From positions 14,538-78,537 of the forward strand of contig DATGCX010000031.1 in the NCBI GenBank assembly GCA_035311445.1: DNA of 64,000 nt. The letters are read 5' to 3'. The stretch is from JAJPKK01 sp035311445 (lineage in GTDB: Bacteria > Pseudomonadota > Alphaproteobacteria > Rhizobiales > Xanthobacteraceae). The position numbers and the translations under genes are program-made. The notes under the pieces are model-generated. The model did not search any database and was not told the origin of the DNA. It was given only the letters and a program-made list of their open reading frames with translations. Below, piece by piece: positions 1 through 7,598 of this stretch (its first letter is position 1; each line of letters opens with the position of its first letter).

Positions 1-372
1 TATGTCATAGACGGTGACACGATCGCGGTCGACGGCAAAACCATCCGCCTTGTCGATTATGAGGCGCCTGAACTGGGCCGGCAGGCGCATTGCGGATTGG
101 AACGCATGCTCGCAGCGCGGGCGACGTCGCGCCTTCGCCAGATCATTCGCACCAGCGACAACCTCGACCTTCAACTGTTCGACTGCACATGCCGGCCGGG
201 CACCGAGGGAACCCGGTGGTGCAATTACGGCCAGGCCTGCGGGCATCTCACGGTGGACGGCCGGAGCGTCGGCGACATCCTCGCCGCCGAGAACCTTGCG
301 CATCCTCTCATTTGCGGCCCGTTTTCCTGTCCGAAGCGCAAGTCATGGTGCCCGTTCGAACCGGCGCAGTAG
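1..372 (+). CDS. thermonuclease (SNase)-like protein, 5' truncated by window edge
   Basis: The frame is open from base 1 and ends at TAG 370-372, so only the last 123 codons are present. The visible part opens with the SNase-type DGDT motif (residues 4-7), followed by an R-L-x5-APE stretch. A later G-x-A-C-G-H-L-x-V-D-G segment fits the second half of the SNase barrel. SNase-fold proteins cleave nucleic acids, often outside the cytoplasm. Unusually, the C-terminal half holds about ten cysteines (CTC, WC, AC, IC, SC), suggesting disulphides or metal binding. The classical third catalytic arginine cannot be placed, so nuclease activity is not assured. Confidence 0.7.
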   Translation, partial: YVIDGDTIAVDGKTIRLVDYEAPELGRQAHCGLERMLAARATSRLRQIIRTSDNLDLQLFDCTCRPGTEGTRWCNYGQACGHLTVDGRSVGDILAAENLAHPLICGPFSCPKRKSWCPFEPAQ

Positions 373-391
373 AGCCCGCGTATGCAGGCCG

Positions 392-661
392 CTAGCCAGC
401 ACTCCGCGCGCGCTCGTTCGTGGCCCGTTGCCCAAGCCTCTCAATCTCCAACTGCGCCTGGCGGCCCTGCGCGTCGCTCAGTGTGCCATCCATCACCAGG
501 ATGACGGCAATCCATGAGACGACGAAGTTGGCGAAAAACAATGCTAAAAACACAAAGAGAGCGGCGGTCGAGGAAAATTCGATTTCAACATAGTATCCGA
601 TACCGGTGGCAATCAAAGCGCCTATCACAACAAAGGCGACGTAAAGGATCAGGGCTTTCAT
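392..661 (-). CDS. small two-TM membrane protein of unknown function
   Basis: An 89-residue protein. The ATG at 661 is preferred over an upstream in-frame ATG at 697 because GGAAG lies just before it. There are two hydrophobic segments, about residues 3-25 and 32-58, and a charged C-terminal tail with QAQLEIERLGQRA that may be helical. No enzymatic motif is seen. It faces away from the SDR gene and is not clearly in an operon with it. Confidence 0.6.
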   Translation of the reverse strand: MKALILYVAFVVIGALIATGIGYYVEIEFSSTAALFVFLALFFANFVVSWIAVILVMDGTLSDAQGRQAQLEIERLGQRATNERARSAG

Positions 662-825
662 GGCAACTTCCCAAATGATATTCGCCCCTACCCTCATTCA
701 ACAGCAATTGTCGGCTTTGGGTACTGTGATTAGTAACAGCCCGGTGGCCTCGGAGAGCACCCGGCGGCAGCACCACTTCGCCGTGCCGGCGAACCAGGGG
801 TGATCAACCCGTCCGATGACGCCCT

Positions 826-1602
826 CTACACCACGGGTGAGCGATTGCCGTCGACGTTGATGGCGGTACCGGTGATATAGGATGCTGCGTCCGACGCCAG
901 GAAGCACGCCGCATTGGCGAACTCCTGTGCTGTGCCGACGCGGCCAAGGGGAATTTCCTTGCCCATTTTGGCCAGAAAGTCCGCAAGCGGCACGCCGAGC
1001 TTCGCGGCGCGCTGGACCCATTGGTCGCTCTCGATGAAGCCGACCAACAGCGCGTTGACCAGGATTCCGTGCGGCGCGCCTTCGCCCGCCAGCGCCTTGG
1101 TCAGCGCCATGCCGGCAGCGCGCGTGACCGAGGTCGGCGCGCTGGCGGGGCGCGGCGCCTTGGCGCCGATGTTGAGCACATTGATGACGCGCCCCCATTT
1201 GCGTTCTTTCATCTGCGGCCACACGAGCCGGGTGAGCCGGATGGCGGCGAACAGCTTGAGATCGATGTCCTCCTGCCATTGCGCGTCGCTGACGGCCTCG
1301 AACGGATGGGCGTTGGAGGTGCCGGCATTGTTCACCAGGATGTCGACCCGGCCGAACGCCTGCGTCACGCGGGCGAATCCCGCCGCGATGTCCTCGGCGA
1401 GCCTCACGTCGCCGGCCACCGGAAGCACCTGCTGGCCGGGCTGCACCCCGATCGCCGCAACCGCCTCGTCCAGGGGTGCTTGTCGGCGCGCCATGATGGC
1501 GACGTCGGCGCCGGCTGCCGCAAAGGTGCGGGCGATCGCAAGGCCGAGACCCTTGCTGCCGCCGGTGATAAGAGCTTTCCGGCCCGTCAGTTTGATTTCC
1601 AT
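826..1602 (-). CDS. divergent short-chain dehydrogenase/reductase lacking the YxxxK dyad
   Basis: A 258-residue Rossmann protein of the SDR superfamily. The start at 1602 is chosen because AAGGA sits 7 bases upstream; the ATG at 1608 lies too close to it. The glycine motif TGGSKGLG is at residues 13-20 and NNAG at 91-94, so NAD(P) binding is likely. The catalytic part is altered: where SDRs carry Y-x-x-x-K the protein has T157 and R161, and the usual catalytic Ser region reads NVLN. It may bind cofactor and ligand without normal hydride-transfer chemistry, or use another mechanism. It lies downstream of the TPP enzyme on the same strand, separated by a repeat element. Confidence 0.85.
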   Translation of the reverse strand: MEIKLTGRKALITGGSKGLGLAIARTFAAAGADVAIMARRQAPLDEAVAAIGVQPGQQVLPVAGDVRLAEDIAAGFARVTQAFGRVDILVNNAGTSNAHPFEAVSDAQWQEDIDLKLFAAIRLTRLVWPQMKERKWGRVINVLNIGAKAPRPASAPTSVTRAAGMALTKALAGEGAPHGILVNALLVGFIESDQWVQRAAKLGVPLADFLAKMGKEIPLGRVGTAQEFANAACFLASDAASYITGTAINVDGNRSPVV

Positions 1603-1656
1603 TGTCATGTCCTTGTAGGGCGGGTTCTCTTTAACCCGCCAGGCTCGGCGTTGGGA

Positions 1657-1745
1657 CCGGGTTGAGCGCGCGAGCGGAACCCGGGAGCGGCGTTGCCGCA
1701 TTGACCGGGCGGTCCCGGATTTCGCCTCGCTCAATCCGGGCTACA
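1657..1745. repeat. dispersed palindromic intergenic repeat (CCGGATT/GGGCTAC family)
   Basis: This segment lies between the SDR and TPP-enzyme genes. It contains two inverted GC-rich blocks of the kind GTTGAGCGCG...CCCGGA and TCCCGGATTTCGCCTCGC...TCCGGGCTAC. It resembles the copies at 14318-14408, 14745-14788 and 23681-23714, which share GAGCGcAGCGAAAT-like cores and CGGGCTAC ends. Confidence 0.6.
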
Positions 1746-1755
1746 TTTGTGAGGG

Positions 1756-3366
1756 TCACAACTCACGCAGGGCATTGAACTGGGCCACATAGCCGGATGG
1801 GTCGATGCGTGCCGCCACTATGGTGGTGCCGTTCGACTTGAGCGCGGTGCAAAGGGCATTCGTCAGCGCCTGTTCGGTCTCCACCACCACCGCGTCGGCG
1901 CCGAAGGCCTGACCGAGCTTCTCCCAGTCGACACCCCCGATGTGAACGCCGTGCGGGGGCACGCCCTTGATCTCCTGCTTGACCCGGATGAGCCCGATTT
2001 CCTGGTCGTCGAACACGAGCACGATGATCGGCAGGTTCTCGCGCCACGCGGTCTGTAGATCCGCGATTGCCATCAGGAATCCGCCGTCGCCGGAAAAGGC
2101 GAGGATCGGCCGGTCCGGGAAAGCGAGCCGCGCCCCCATCGCGCCCGGCACAGCGTAGCCCATGGAGGCGAGGCCGTTCGAGGTGAGGAATTCTCGCGGC
2201 CCGTAGGACTCCCACTTCTGCACCACCAGCAGGCGGCTTGCGCCGGCATCGCAAGTTGCGATCGTGTGGCGTGGCATCACGGCGCGTGCAGTCTCGACGG
2301 CGCGCTGCGGGGAGAGACCGTTAGCCGGGGTGTTGAGCGCATTCGATACCTGCTCGCGAAATTTTTTTGCGACTTTCTCGCCCCAGTCGGTGCCCTCAGG
2401 TGCAAGTGCTGCGAGGCGAGAAAGCAGAGGTTTGAGGTCACCGACGATTTCGGGGTCCGCAGGCACGAAACCGTCGACGCTTGGAATCGATGCAAGTGAC
2501 AGCACTGGAATCGTATACGGCCATGGCTTCGGCTGCAGTTCCACCGCATCAAGGCCGATCGTAACGATGAGATCGGATTCGTTCACCAGCTCGCGCTCGA
2601 TCAATCCGCCGATGATGCAGCCGGCACGCAACGCGTGGTCTTCCGGTATCGCGCCCTTGCACTTGGTCGTCGTGAGAACCGGCGCGCCGAGTTTTTCGGC
2701 GAACATCACCAGCTCCGCTGCCGCCTTGCACCAGTAGACGCCGAGGCCGACAAGCACGACCGGACGGCGCGAAAGCTTGAGCACGTCGAGCGCCGGCTTG
2801 AGGTCGGCACAATCCGGGCCCGGAAACACGAGGTTCGCGACCAGCGGCGGCTCGGACACATAATCACCGGCTTCCCGGGTGGTCTCGCTTTGCGGCAACT
2901 CGAAATGTATTGGGCCGGGCGGCGCCCCGGTGGCGGTGCGCATGGCGCGGCGCACCTGCTGACGTACGACCTTGGCGTCGATCGTGGTGCCCCACTTCAC
3001 GATGGGATCGTAAATGGCAAGCTGGTTCAACCGCTGGCGCAGGCCGATCTCGTAGGTCGGCCGCGAATAGGAGTCCGTAATAGCGATCAGCGGCGACCGG
3101 TCGAGATACGCATGGGCGACGCCGTTGACCATGTTGGTGGCGCCAGGCCCGCGGGTCGACATGCAGATGCCGGGGCTTCCAGTGATGTCTCCCCAGGTCG
3201 AGGCCAGCATGGCGCCCGCGACCTCCTGCTTCATCAGCAGGAACCGCATCTGGCGCTGGCGCGCCGCTTCCATCAGCTCGACCGACTCGCCGCCGGGATG
3301 TCCCACGATGAAGGGCGTGCCGGCATCCTTGAATGCCGTCGCGAGCACTTCGACGGTCGTGGACAT
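1756..3366 (-). CDS. thiamine pyrophosphate-dependent enzyme, acetolactate synthase-like
   Basis: A 536-residue protein with the three-domain TPP-enzyme layout. The N-terminal Pyr domain has the catalytic glutamate (E48 in KQEVAGA) and the STRGPGATN loop. A central Rossmann-like domain follows, then a C-terminal PP domain with GDGGF at 426-430. Members decarboxylate 2-oxo acids or make acyloins; the substrate cannot be read here. In the Mg/TPP motif the usual NN is replaced by DD (residues 453-454, VFDDQEIG), unlike true acetolactate synthases, so an ilvB assignment is not made. The start at 3366 follows a strong AGGAGG. It heads a probable unit with the SDR downstream. Confidence 0.85.
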   Translation of the reverse strand: MSTTVEVLATAFKDAGTPFIVGHPGGESVELMEAARQRQMRFLLMKQEVAGAMLASTWGDITGSPGICMSTRGPGATNMVNGVAHAYLDRSPLIAITDSYSRPTYEIGLRQRLNQLAIYDPIVKWGTTIDAKVVRQQVRRAMRTATGAPPGPIHFELPQSETTREAGDYVSEPPLVANLVFPGPDCADLKPALDVLKLSRRPVVLVGLGVYWCKAAAELVMFAEKLGAPVLTTTKCKGAIPEDHALRAGCIIGGLIERELVNESDLIVTIGLDAVELQPKPWPYTIPVLSLASIPSVDGFVPADPEIVGDLKPLLSRLAALAPEGTDWGEKVAKKFREQVSNALNTPANGLSPQRAVETARAVMPRHTIATCDAGASRLLVVQKWESYGPREFLTSNGLASMGYAVPGAMGARLAFPDRPILAFSGDGGFLMAIADLQTAWRENLPIIVLVFDDQEIGLIRVKQEIKGVPPHGVHIGGVDWEKLGQAFGADAVVVETEQALTNALCTALKSNGTTIVAARIDPSGYVAQFNALREL

Positions 3367-3457
3367 TCGGCATCCTCCTTTGTTACGGTGGAAACCTAGC
3401 ACAGTTCGGCAGAAAGCGATTCGGAAGGGCGCGATAGCAGGATTCAACTCCGGTAGT

Positions 3458-3504
3458 CTCCCTGCTTGCAGGGAGAGGTCGAATCGCGCGCTCGCGGGCG
3501 AGCG
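3458..3504. terminator. paired hairpins between the NT operon and the TPP-enzyme gene
   Basis: CTCCCTGC-TT-GCAGGGAG at 3458-3475 is a perfect 8-bp stem. CGCTCG-CGGG-CGAGCG at 3489-3504 is a second stem. They lie just past the stop of the minus-strand nucleotidyltransferase gene (3516), where a terminator or 3'-end-stabilising structure is expected. There is no T-run, so an intrinsic terminator is unproven; a dispersed repeat is an alternative. Confidence 0.45.
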
Positions 3505-3515
3505 AATGAACATAT

Positions 3516-4517
3516 CTAGACGACTAATAATCGGTAGAATCGATTTTCGTTCCCGATCGTCTTCAAAGCATCAAATACCAAATCGCCGAATTTGTAAGCC
3601 TCAATCATATACTTGCGGCTCTCGGCTCTATCGGAAAAGCGACTAACCGGTTCGTCTTCTTTGGCATTTGTGGTTTCAAGAAAATGCTCATACTTGCTGA
3701 GTATAGCGGCAATAGTGGAGCTAGCATCAGATACATACGATTGTGCACTTAGCCATTCCAGCCTTTCAGTCGGCGTCATATTGATCATAAACTCGGCATC
3801 TCTTGGACTAACCGTATTGTGCCTCGCATAAATGGCAAGCAGATAGAGCAAGGCCGAGTAGCACGTTAACATTCTACTATGCTTTAGCTTATAATTTTTC
3901 AACTTCCCTTTTGCCTTTTCCGCCTCCGGCACTCTTTGTGTCCGAGCTTCATAGTTGACGCAAAACGTTCTCCATAGCCGAAGAATATCATTTGCAAGAA
4001 ATGCGGGAATAAATTCATCTTTGTGATCGTAGTAATCTCTCCAATATGCAGTGACAACCTGACTTATGACCTCTCCATAAACTTGGTCCTCTAATGGAGG
4101 GTGGCTCTCCAACAGAAGCAGTAGCCTTGCCGTAAATGTGTTTATGGCGTCATCTTCTGGCGTACCGAGAGACTTGGTTAGGTCATGCACAGAGTAGTGA
4201 TCAAGGTATTGACCATCTCCTGAAAACTCAGGAATATTCAGCTTGCGGGTAATTTTGATAAGCTCAGCCTTTATGCAGATTTCGTCCAGACCCTTTAACA
4301 GACTCCCCTCTTTGCCGTCGCGTCCCTCCCTTCCATCGCCCTTGCCTAAAATAAACACGTCAAGATCACTGAACTTGCTCGCTTCGCATCTGCCGAAAGA
4401 TCCCGTTGCGTACACGCAGGCTTTGCCCGCGGCTAAACTTTCAACCACCTTCACGTTCTCGCGGAGCACCTGGAGTCGATCTTTTGCTTGAGCCCGGCGA
4501 TCGGCGAGTGTACCCAC
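3516..4517 (-). CDS. nucleotidyltransferase-fold protein of an AT-rich three-gene module
   Basis: A 333-residue protein starting at GTG 4517, preceded by GGGAGGGAG at a good distance. The N-terminal part holds a polymerase-beta-type nucleotidyltransferase signature: GSFGR at 39-43, then SDLD with D51 and D53 as likely metal ligands. The third carboxylate is not obvious. The remaining roughly 220 residues are mostly helical, with the YWRDYYDHKDEF and LRLWRTFCVNYE segments, and are not recognised. It overlaps the upstream exonuclease gene by 77 bp, so translation is probably coupled. Codon and base use is clearly more AT-rich than the neighbours, which points to horizontal acquisition. Possible roles are nucleotide transfer to RNA or protein, or signal synthesis; none is shown by the sequence. 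Confidence 0.75.
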   Translation of the reverse strand: MGTLADRRAQAKDRLQVLRENVKVVESLAAGKACVYATGSFGRCEASKFSDLDVFILGKGDGREGRDGKEGSLLKGLDEICIKAELIKITRKLNIPEFSGDGQYLDHYSVHDLTKSLGTPEDDAINTFTARLLLLLESHPPLEDQVYGEVISQVVTAYWRDYYDHKDEFIPAFLANDILRLWRTFCVNYEARTQRVPEAEKAKGKLKNYKLKHSRMLTCYSALLYLLAIYARHNTVSPRDAEFMINMTPTERLEWLSAQSYVSDASSTIAAILSKYEHFLETTNAKEDEPVSRFSDRAESRKYMIEAYKFGDLVFDALKTIGNENRFYRLLVV

Positions 4518-5157
4518 CTACTCCCTCCCACTCGAATATATTGGCGAAAATTTCGGCTTGTGCGATTGCATCGTCCAATGCGTGATGAGTGTGTTGCCGT
4601 TTCGGCAACAGTAGCGGATCAAGCCTTAAACGGCCCGCCTCGGATATTGGAATTGCTGCTTTCACCGCATGAGCTGTCTTAATATCGAAGCATCGCGAGT
4701 AGCCGAAGGGAGAACCGTCGGCTGAAAATTTGATAAAATACCAATACAACCAAGCCCAATCGAAACTCAACGGATAGGCGACCAGTACCGGTTTAGCATT
4801 TTTCGAGTTGCTTTTCACCCAGCGATAAGCTTCTGTCATCGCATCTTCGGGGAGAGTGCCCTCAAGACATAAACGAACTCTGTCAAGTCCATTAACTCGC
4901 AAAGCTTCTTCTTGAAAGTTGTCTGAAATAGGCTTAAGCTCCTTGTAAAAAGTCCGTTCGTATTTGCCCGGCCGAATAAACTGTCTACCATCAAACGAAC
5001 CAGCGTACACAATCGCGAAGGATAATATAGAAAACGGTCCAGGAATTGGACCATCCGTCTCGACATCGGCAGAAAAATAAACATCCACTACGCTCTCCGG
5101 CTGCTGGGAGGCGCGATCAACCTCGGTCGGGATTGGAGCGGTCCTCCTGTCAAGCAT
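4441..5157 (-). CDS. DEDDh-family 3'-5' exonuclease-like protein
   Basis: A 238-residue protein with a complete DEDDh set: D31 and E33 in SADVETDGP, D133 in LSFDWAW, then H191 and D196 in HHALDDA. This is the fold of the DNA polymerase III epsilon subunit, RNase T and oligoribonuclease, acting on DNA or RNA 3' ends. The last 26 codons overlap the nucleotidyltransferase gene in another frame and encode a low-complexity basic tail, so the functional domain ends near residue 212. Its ATG overlaps the stop of the small membrane-protein gene (ATGCTTGA), suggesting coupled translation. It is AT-rich relative to the surrounding genes. Confidence 0.8.
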   Translation of the reverse strand: MLDRRTAPIPTEVDRASQQPESVVDVYFSADVETDGPIPGPFSILSFAIVYAGSFDGRQFIRPGKYERTFYKELKPISDNFQEEALRVNGLDRVRLCLEGTLPEDAMTEAYRWVKSNSKNAKPVLVAYPLSFDWAWLYWYFIKFSADGSPFGYSRCFDIKTAHAVKAAIPISEAGRLRLDPLLLPKRQHTHHALDDAIAQAEIFANIFEWEGVGGYTRRSPGSSKRSTPGAPREREGG

Positions 5158-5326
5158 CTAGTGCACGTCTTTCATTTTCCTTTCGATATTGTTTTGATAG
5201 TTCTTTTTTCGCTGAATCGGAAGCCAGTGATCCACAGCAAAATATTCCCGCCACAAGAACTAGAGTGCTGACCGCCTGTAGGAAAAGAACGTACGTGCGT
5301 TCCTGATCTGTTCTTACCATAAACAT
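5150..5326 (-). CDS. small single-TM protein heading the exonuclease/NT module
   Basis: A protein of about 58 residues from ATG 5326; an in-frame TTG at 5350 and ATG at 5320 are alternatives, and no strong ribosome site decides between them. One hydrophobic helix (VLFLQAVSTLVLVAGIFCC) is followed by a charged tail KKELSKQYRKENERRA. The gene ends inside the exonuclease start codon region, an 8-bp overlap. Such a short anchor could recruit the exonuclease to the membrane or sense membrane state. No family is recognised. Confidence 0.5.
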   Translation of the reverse strand: MFMVRTDQERTYVLFLQAVSTLVLVAGIFCCGSLASDSAKKELSKQYRKENERRALDA

Positions 5327-5350
5327 TGCTCGATAGCAAGGGAGCGACAA

Positions 5351-5524
5351 TCACTGCTCGGCGTGTTCGTCCGGAAAACCACGCTCCTTGCGAATGCGGG
5401 CGAATGCATCGTCGACGCGCGTTACGCGCCCGGCTTCGGCTTCGGCGATGCCGCACGCTATCGCTGCATCTAAAACGGCAAGGTTGCGTGCTCGGTCCCC
5501 GTCATCCCGTCCCAGCGGGCACAT
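5351..5524 (-). CDS. short protein resembling the C-terminal part of a ParD-like antitoxin
   Basis: A 57-residue protein starting at ATG 5524, with GAGGTGA upstream lying across the stop of the amidohydrolase gene. The core LDAAIACGIAEAEAGRV followed by a DDAFARIRK segment resembles the C-terminal toxin-binding tail of ParD-type antitoxins. The N-terminal ribbon-helix-helix DNA-binding part is missing and no toxin gene follows. It may be a remnant, or a free-standing small protein at the end of the liv/amidohydrolase unit. Confidence 0.5.
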   Translation of the reverse strand: MCPLGRDDGDRARNLAVLDAAIACGIAEAEAGRVTRVDDAFARIRKERGFPDEHAEQ

Positions 5525-5529
5525 AGTTG

Positions 5530-6546
5530 TCACCTCAGTACCATCATCCCGAACAGCCGTGCCGCATTTACCCCGACGATCTTCTCCTTGTCCTCGGCCG
5601 AAATCGGACACGCCTCCACGAACTCGATCGGCTTCGGCTCGCCCACCGGATAGTCCGAGCCGAGCACCACGCGATCGGCGCCGACGCGCCTGACCAGGGC
5701 TTCGAGCACCTCCGGCTCGTAGACGCAGCTGTCGTAGTAGAGCATCCGCAGATATTCGGCGGGGCTCTTCTTCATGTTGACGCGGGTGGCGGGCTTTTCC
5801 AGATAGTTCCGGGCAATGCGGCCCATGTAGTAGGGCATGTAGCCGCCGCCGTGCGAGACGCAGATTTTGAGCGTCGGGAACGCGTCGAGGATGCCCTCGT
5901 AGAACAGCGAGGCGATCGCCATCGCCTCTTCGAACGCCTGGCCGATGCTGTTCCACAGGTACCATTTCTCGAAGCGGGCGCCGGCGTTGCCGGCCGGGTG
6001 AATATAGACCACGGCGCCCAACTCCTCGACCTTTTCCCAGAACGGCCGCAGCGCGGCGTCGCCCAATTCCATATCCCGCGCCGTCGTCGAGATGCCGACT
6101 CCGGCGAGGCCGAGGTCGCGCATGCAACGCGTGAGTTCCGCAACGGCCAGCGCGGGGGCCGCGAGCGGCACACCGCCAAAGCCAATGAACCGCTCCGGAT
6201 TTGCAGCGACCACGGCGGCTATGTGGTCGTTGAGCATGCGTTCCAATCGCAGGCTTTCTTGGGGCTCCGCCCAATAGGTGAGCTGATGCACGAGGCTCGA
6301 CGACAGCACCTGCATGTCGACGCCCATGGCGTCCATGTTAGCGATCCGCTCGGTCACGTCGGACATGCGCGACACCACGAAGGCCTCGCGCTGGCGCACG
6401 ACCTTCCTGGCCTCCTCGTCCATGGTCGGATCGGTATTCGATTTGACAAACAGGCTGTGCGCCGCCGTGACGGCGTACATTTCCGGGATCATCAGATGGG
6501 CGTGGAAGTCGATAACGCAACGCGAGCGGCCCGCTTGTTCATTCAT
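5530..6546 (-). CDS. amidohydrolase-2 / ACMSD-family metal-dependent hydrolase or decarboxylase
   Basis: A 338-residue TIM-barrel protein of the aminocarboxymuconate-semialdehyde decarboxylase family. The metal ligands are visible: DFHAH near the N-terminus, IHPAGN in the middle, SHGGGY, and the late aspartate in LGSDYPVG. Family members hydrolyse or decarboxylate cyclic and aromatic-derived acids. The start at 6546 has GGGAGG upstream, and its ATG overlaps the livM-like stop (ATGA), so it belongs to the transporter operon. An aromatic-acid or ring-cleavage product is a reasonable inferred substrate. Confidence 0.85.
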   Translation of the reverse strand: MNEQAGRSRCVIDFHAHLMIPEMYAVTAAHSLFVKSNTDPTMDEEARKVVRQREAFVVSRMSDVTERIANMDAMGVDMQVLSSSLVHQLTYWAEPQESLRLERMLNDHIAAVVAANPERFIGFGGVPLAAPALAVAELTRCMRDLGLAGVGISTTARDMELGDAALRPFWEKVEELGAVVYIHPAGNAGARFEKWYLWNSIGQAFEEAMAIASLFYEGILDAFPTLKICVSHGGGYMPYYMGRIARNYLEKPATRVNMKKSPAEYLRMLYYDSCVYEPEVLEALVRRVGADRVVLGSDYPVGEPKPIEFVEACPISAEDKEKIVGVNAARLFGMMVLR

Positions 6547-7592
6547 GGCGTCCTCCCGCTGGTCTGTGGGGCGACATGCTGGCCGATCTTCTCGGCGACG
6601 CGGCGCTGAAGCGGGAAGATCTGCAGCCCGAAACGGTCGGCGACCAGCCCCCACACCCCGCGCGGCGCCTTGAGCATGATGACAATGGCGACGGCACCCA
6701 GCATGAGCAGGTAAAGACTGCCGAGGTCCGCGAACACCTGACGTAGCAGAAAGAAGATCGCGGTGCCCACCATCGGACCTTCGATGCGGCCGACACCCCC
6801 GATCACCGTGATGAAGATCACGAAGGCGGTCCAGTCATTGACGCTGAAGGCCGCATCCGGCGAAATGCGCAGTTTCTGCAGAAAGATCACCGCGCCCACC
6901 ATGGCGGTGCAGAACGCCGTCGTCACATACACGACCAACTTGACCCAATGCACGCCGACCCCATTCGACAGCGCTGCAATCTCGTTGTCGCGGATCGCCG
7001 TGAGCGCGAGTCCGTAGCGCGAGCGCAGCAGCATGACGATCAGTCCCAGCACCAGCACAGCGAGCGCCAGTGCTGTCCAATAGATCAGGAATTCGCGCGT
7101 TTCTCGCGTCGCCGCAATCGCGATCACGATGCCCGCCGGCAGGCTGGTGCCGGAGCCGCCGCCGAGGACCGAGACCTGCGAGGCAACAAGGCGGAAAACT
7201 TCCGCCACCACCCAGGTGCCGATGGCGAAATAATGGCCGCGCAACCGGAACACCAGCGCCGCAACCGGGACCGAGATCGGAGCCGCTATAATGCCGACGA
7301 GGGGTACCGCCCAGAGCGGCGAAATTCCCGCGAACATGGTGAGGCTGAACAGCAGATACCCGCCAAGCCCCACATAGGCATGCTGACCGACCGAAACGAG
7401 ACCAGCATAGCCGGCGAGCAGGTTCCAGGCGCTCGCGAGCGCCACATAAGCATAGATCTCGGCGAGCAGGCGCAGGTCCTGCCGGCCAGCCCAGTATGGC
7501 GCCAGCGCCAGCGCGGCAAGTGCGATTACGAAAAAGAACAGGCCGATGCGACTCGACCGATCCATGAAAACCACGCGCGTCCGGTCAGGCAT
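6543..7592 (-). CDS. livM: branched-chain amino-acid-type ABC transporter permease (LivM-like)
   Basis: A 349-residue multi-helix membrane protein. It carries the LivM-type segment AYVALASAWNLLAGYAGLVS followed by GQHAYVGLGGY, and the conserved cytoplasmic EAA-like loop with ALTAIRDNEIAA. It pairs with the LivH-like permease to form the channel of a HAAT-family importer. Spacing to livH is 6 bp and its stop overlaps the amidohydrolase start. Many Rhizobiales HAAT systems import aromatic acids or amides rather than amino acids, which would suit the neighbouring catabolic genes. Confidence 0.92.
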   Translation of the reverse strand: MPDRTRVVFMDRSSRIGLFFFVIALAALALAPYWAGRQDLRLLAEIYAYVALASAWNLLAGYAGLVSVGQHAYVGLGGYLLFSLTMFAGISPLWAVPLVGIIAAPISVPVAALVFRLRGHYFAIGTWVVAEVFRLVASQVSVLGGGSGTSLPAGIVIAIAATRETREFLIYWTALALAVLVLGLIVMLLRSRYGLALTAIRDNEIAALSNGVGVHWVKLVVYVTTAFCTAMVGAVIFLQKLRISPDAAFSVNDWTAFVIFITVIGGVGRIEGPMVGTAIFFLLRQVFADLGSLYLLMLGAVAIVIMLKAPRGVWGLVADRFGLQIFPLQRRVAEKIGQHVAPQTSGRTP

Positions 7593-7598
7593 CGGTTA

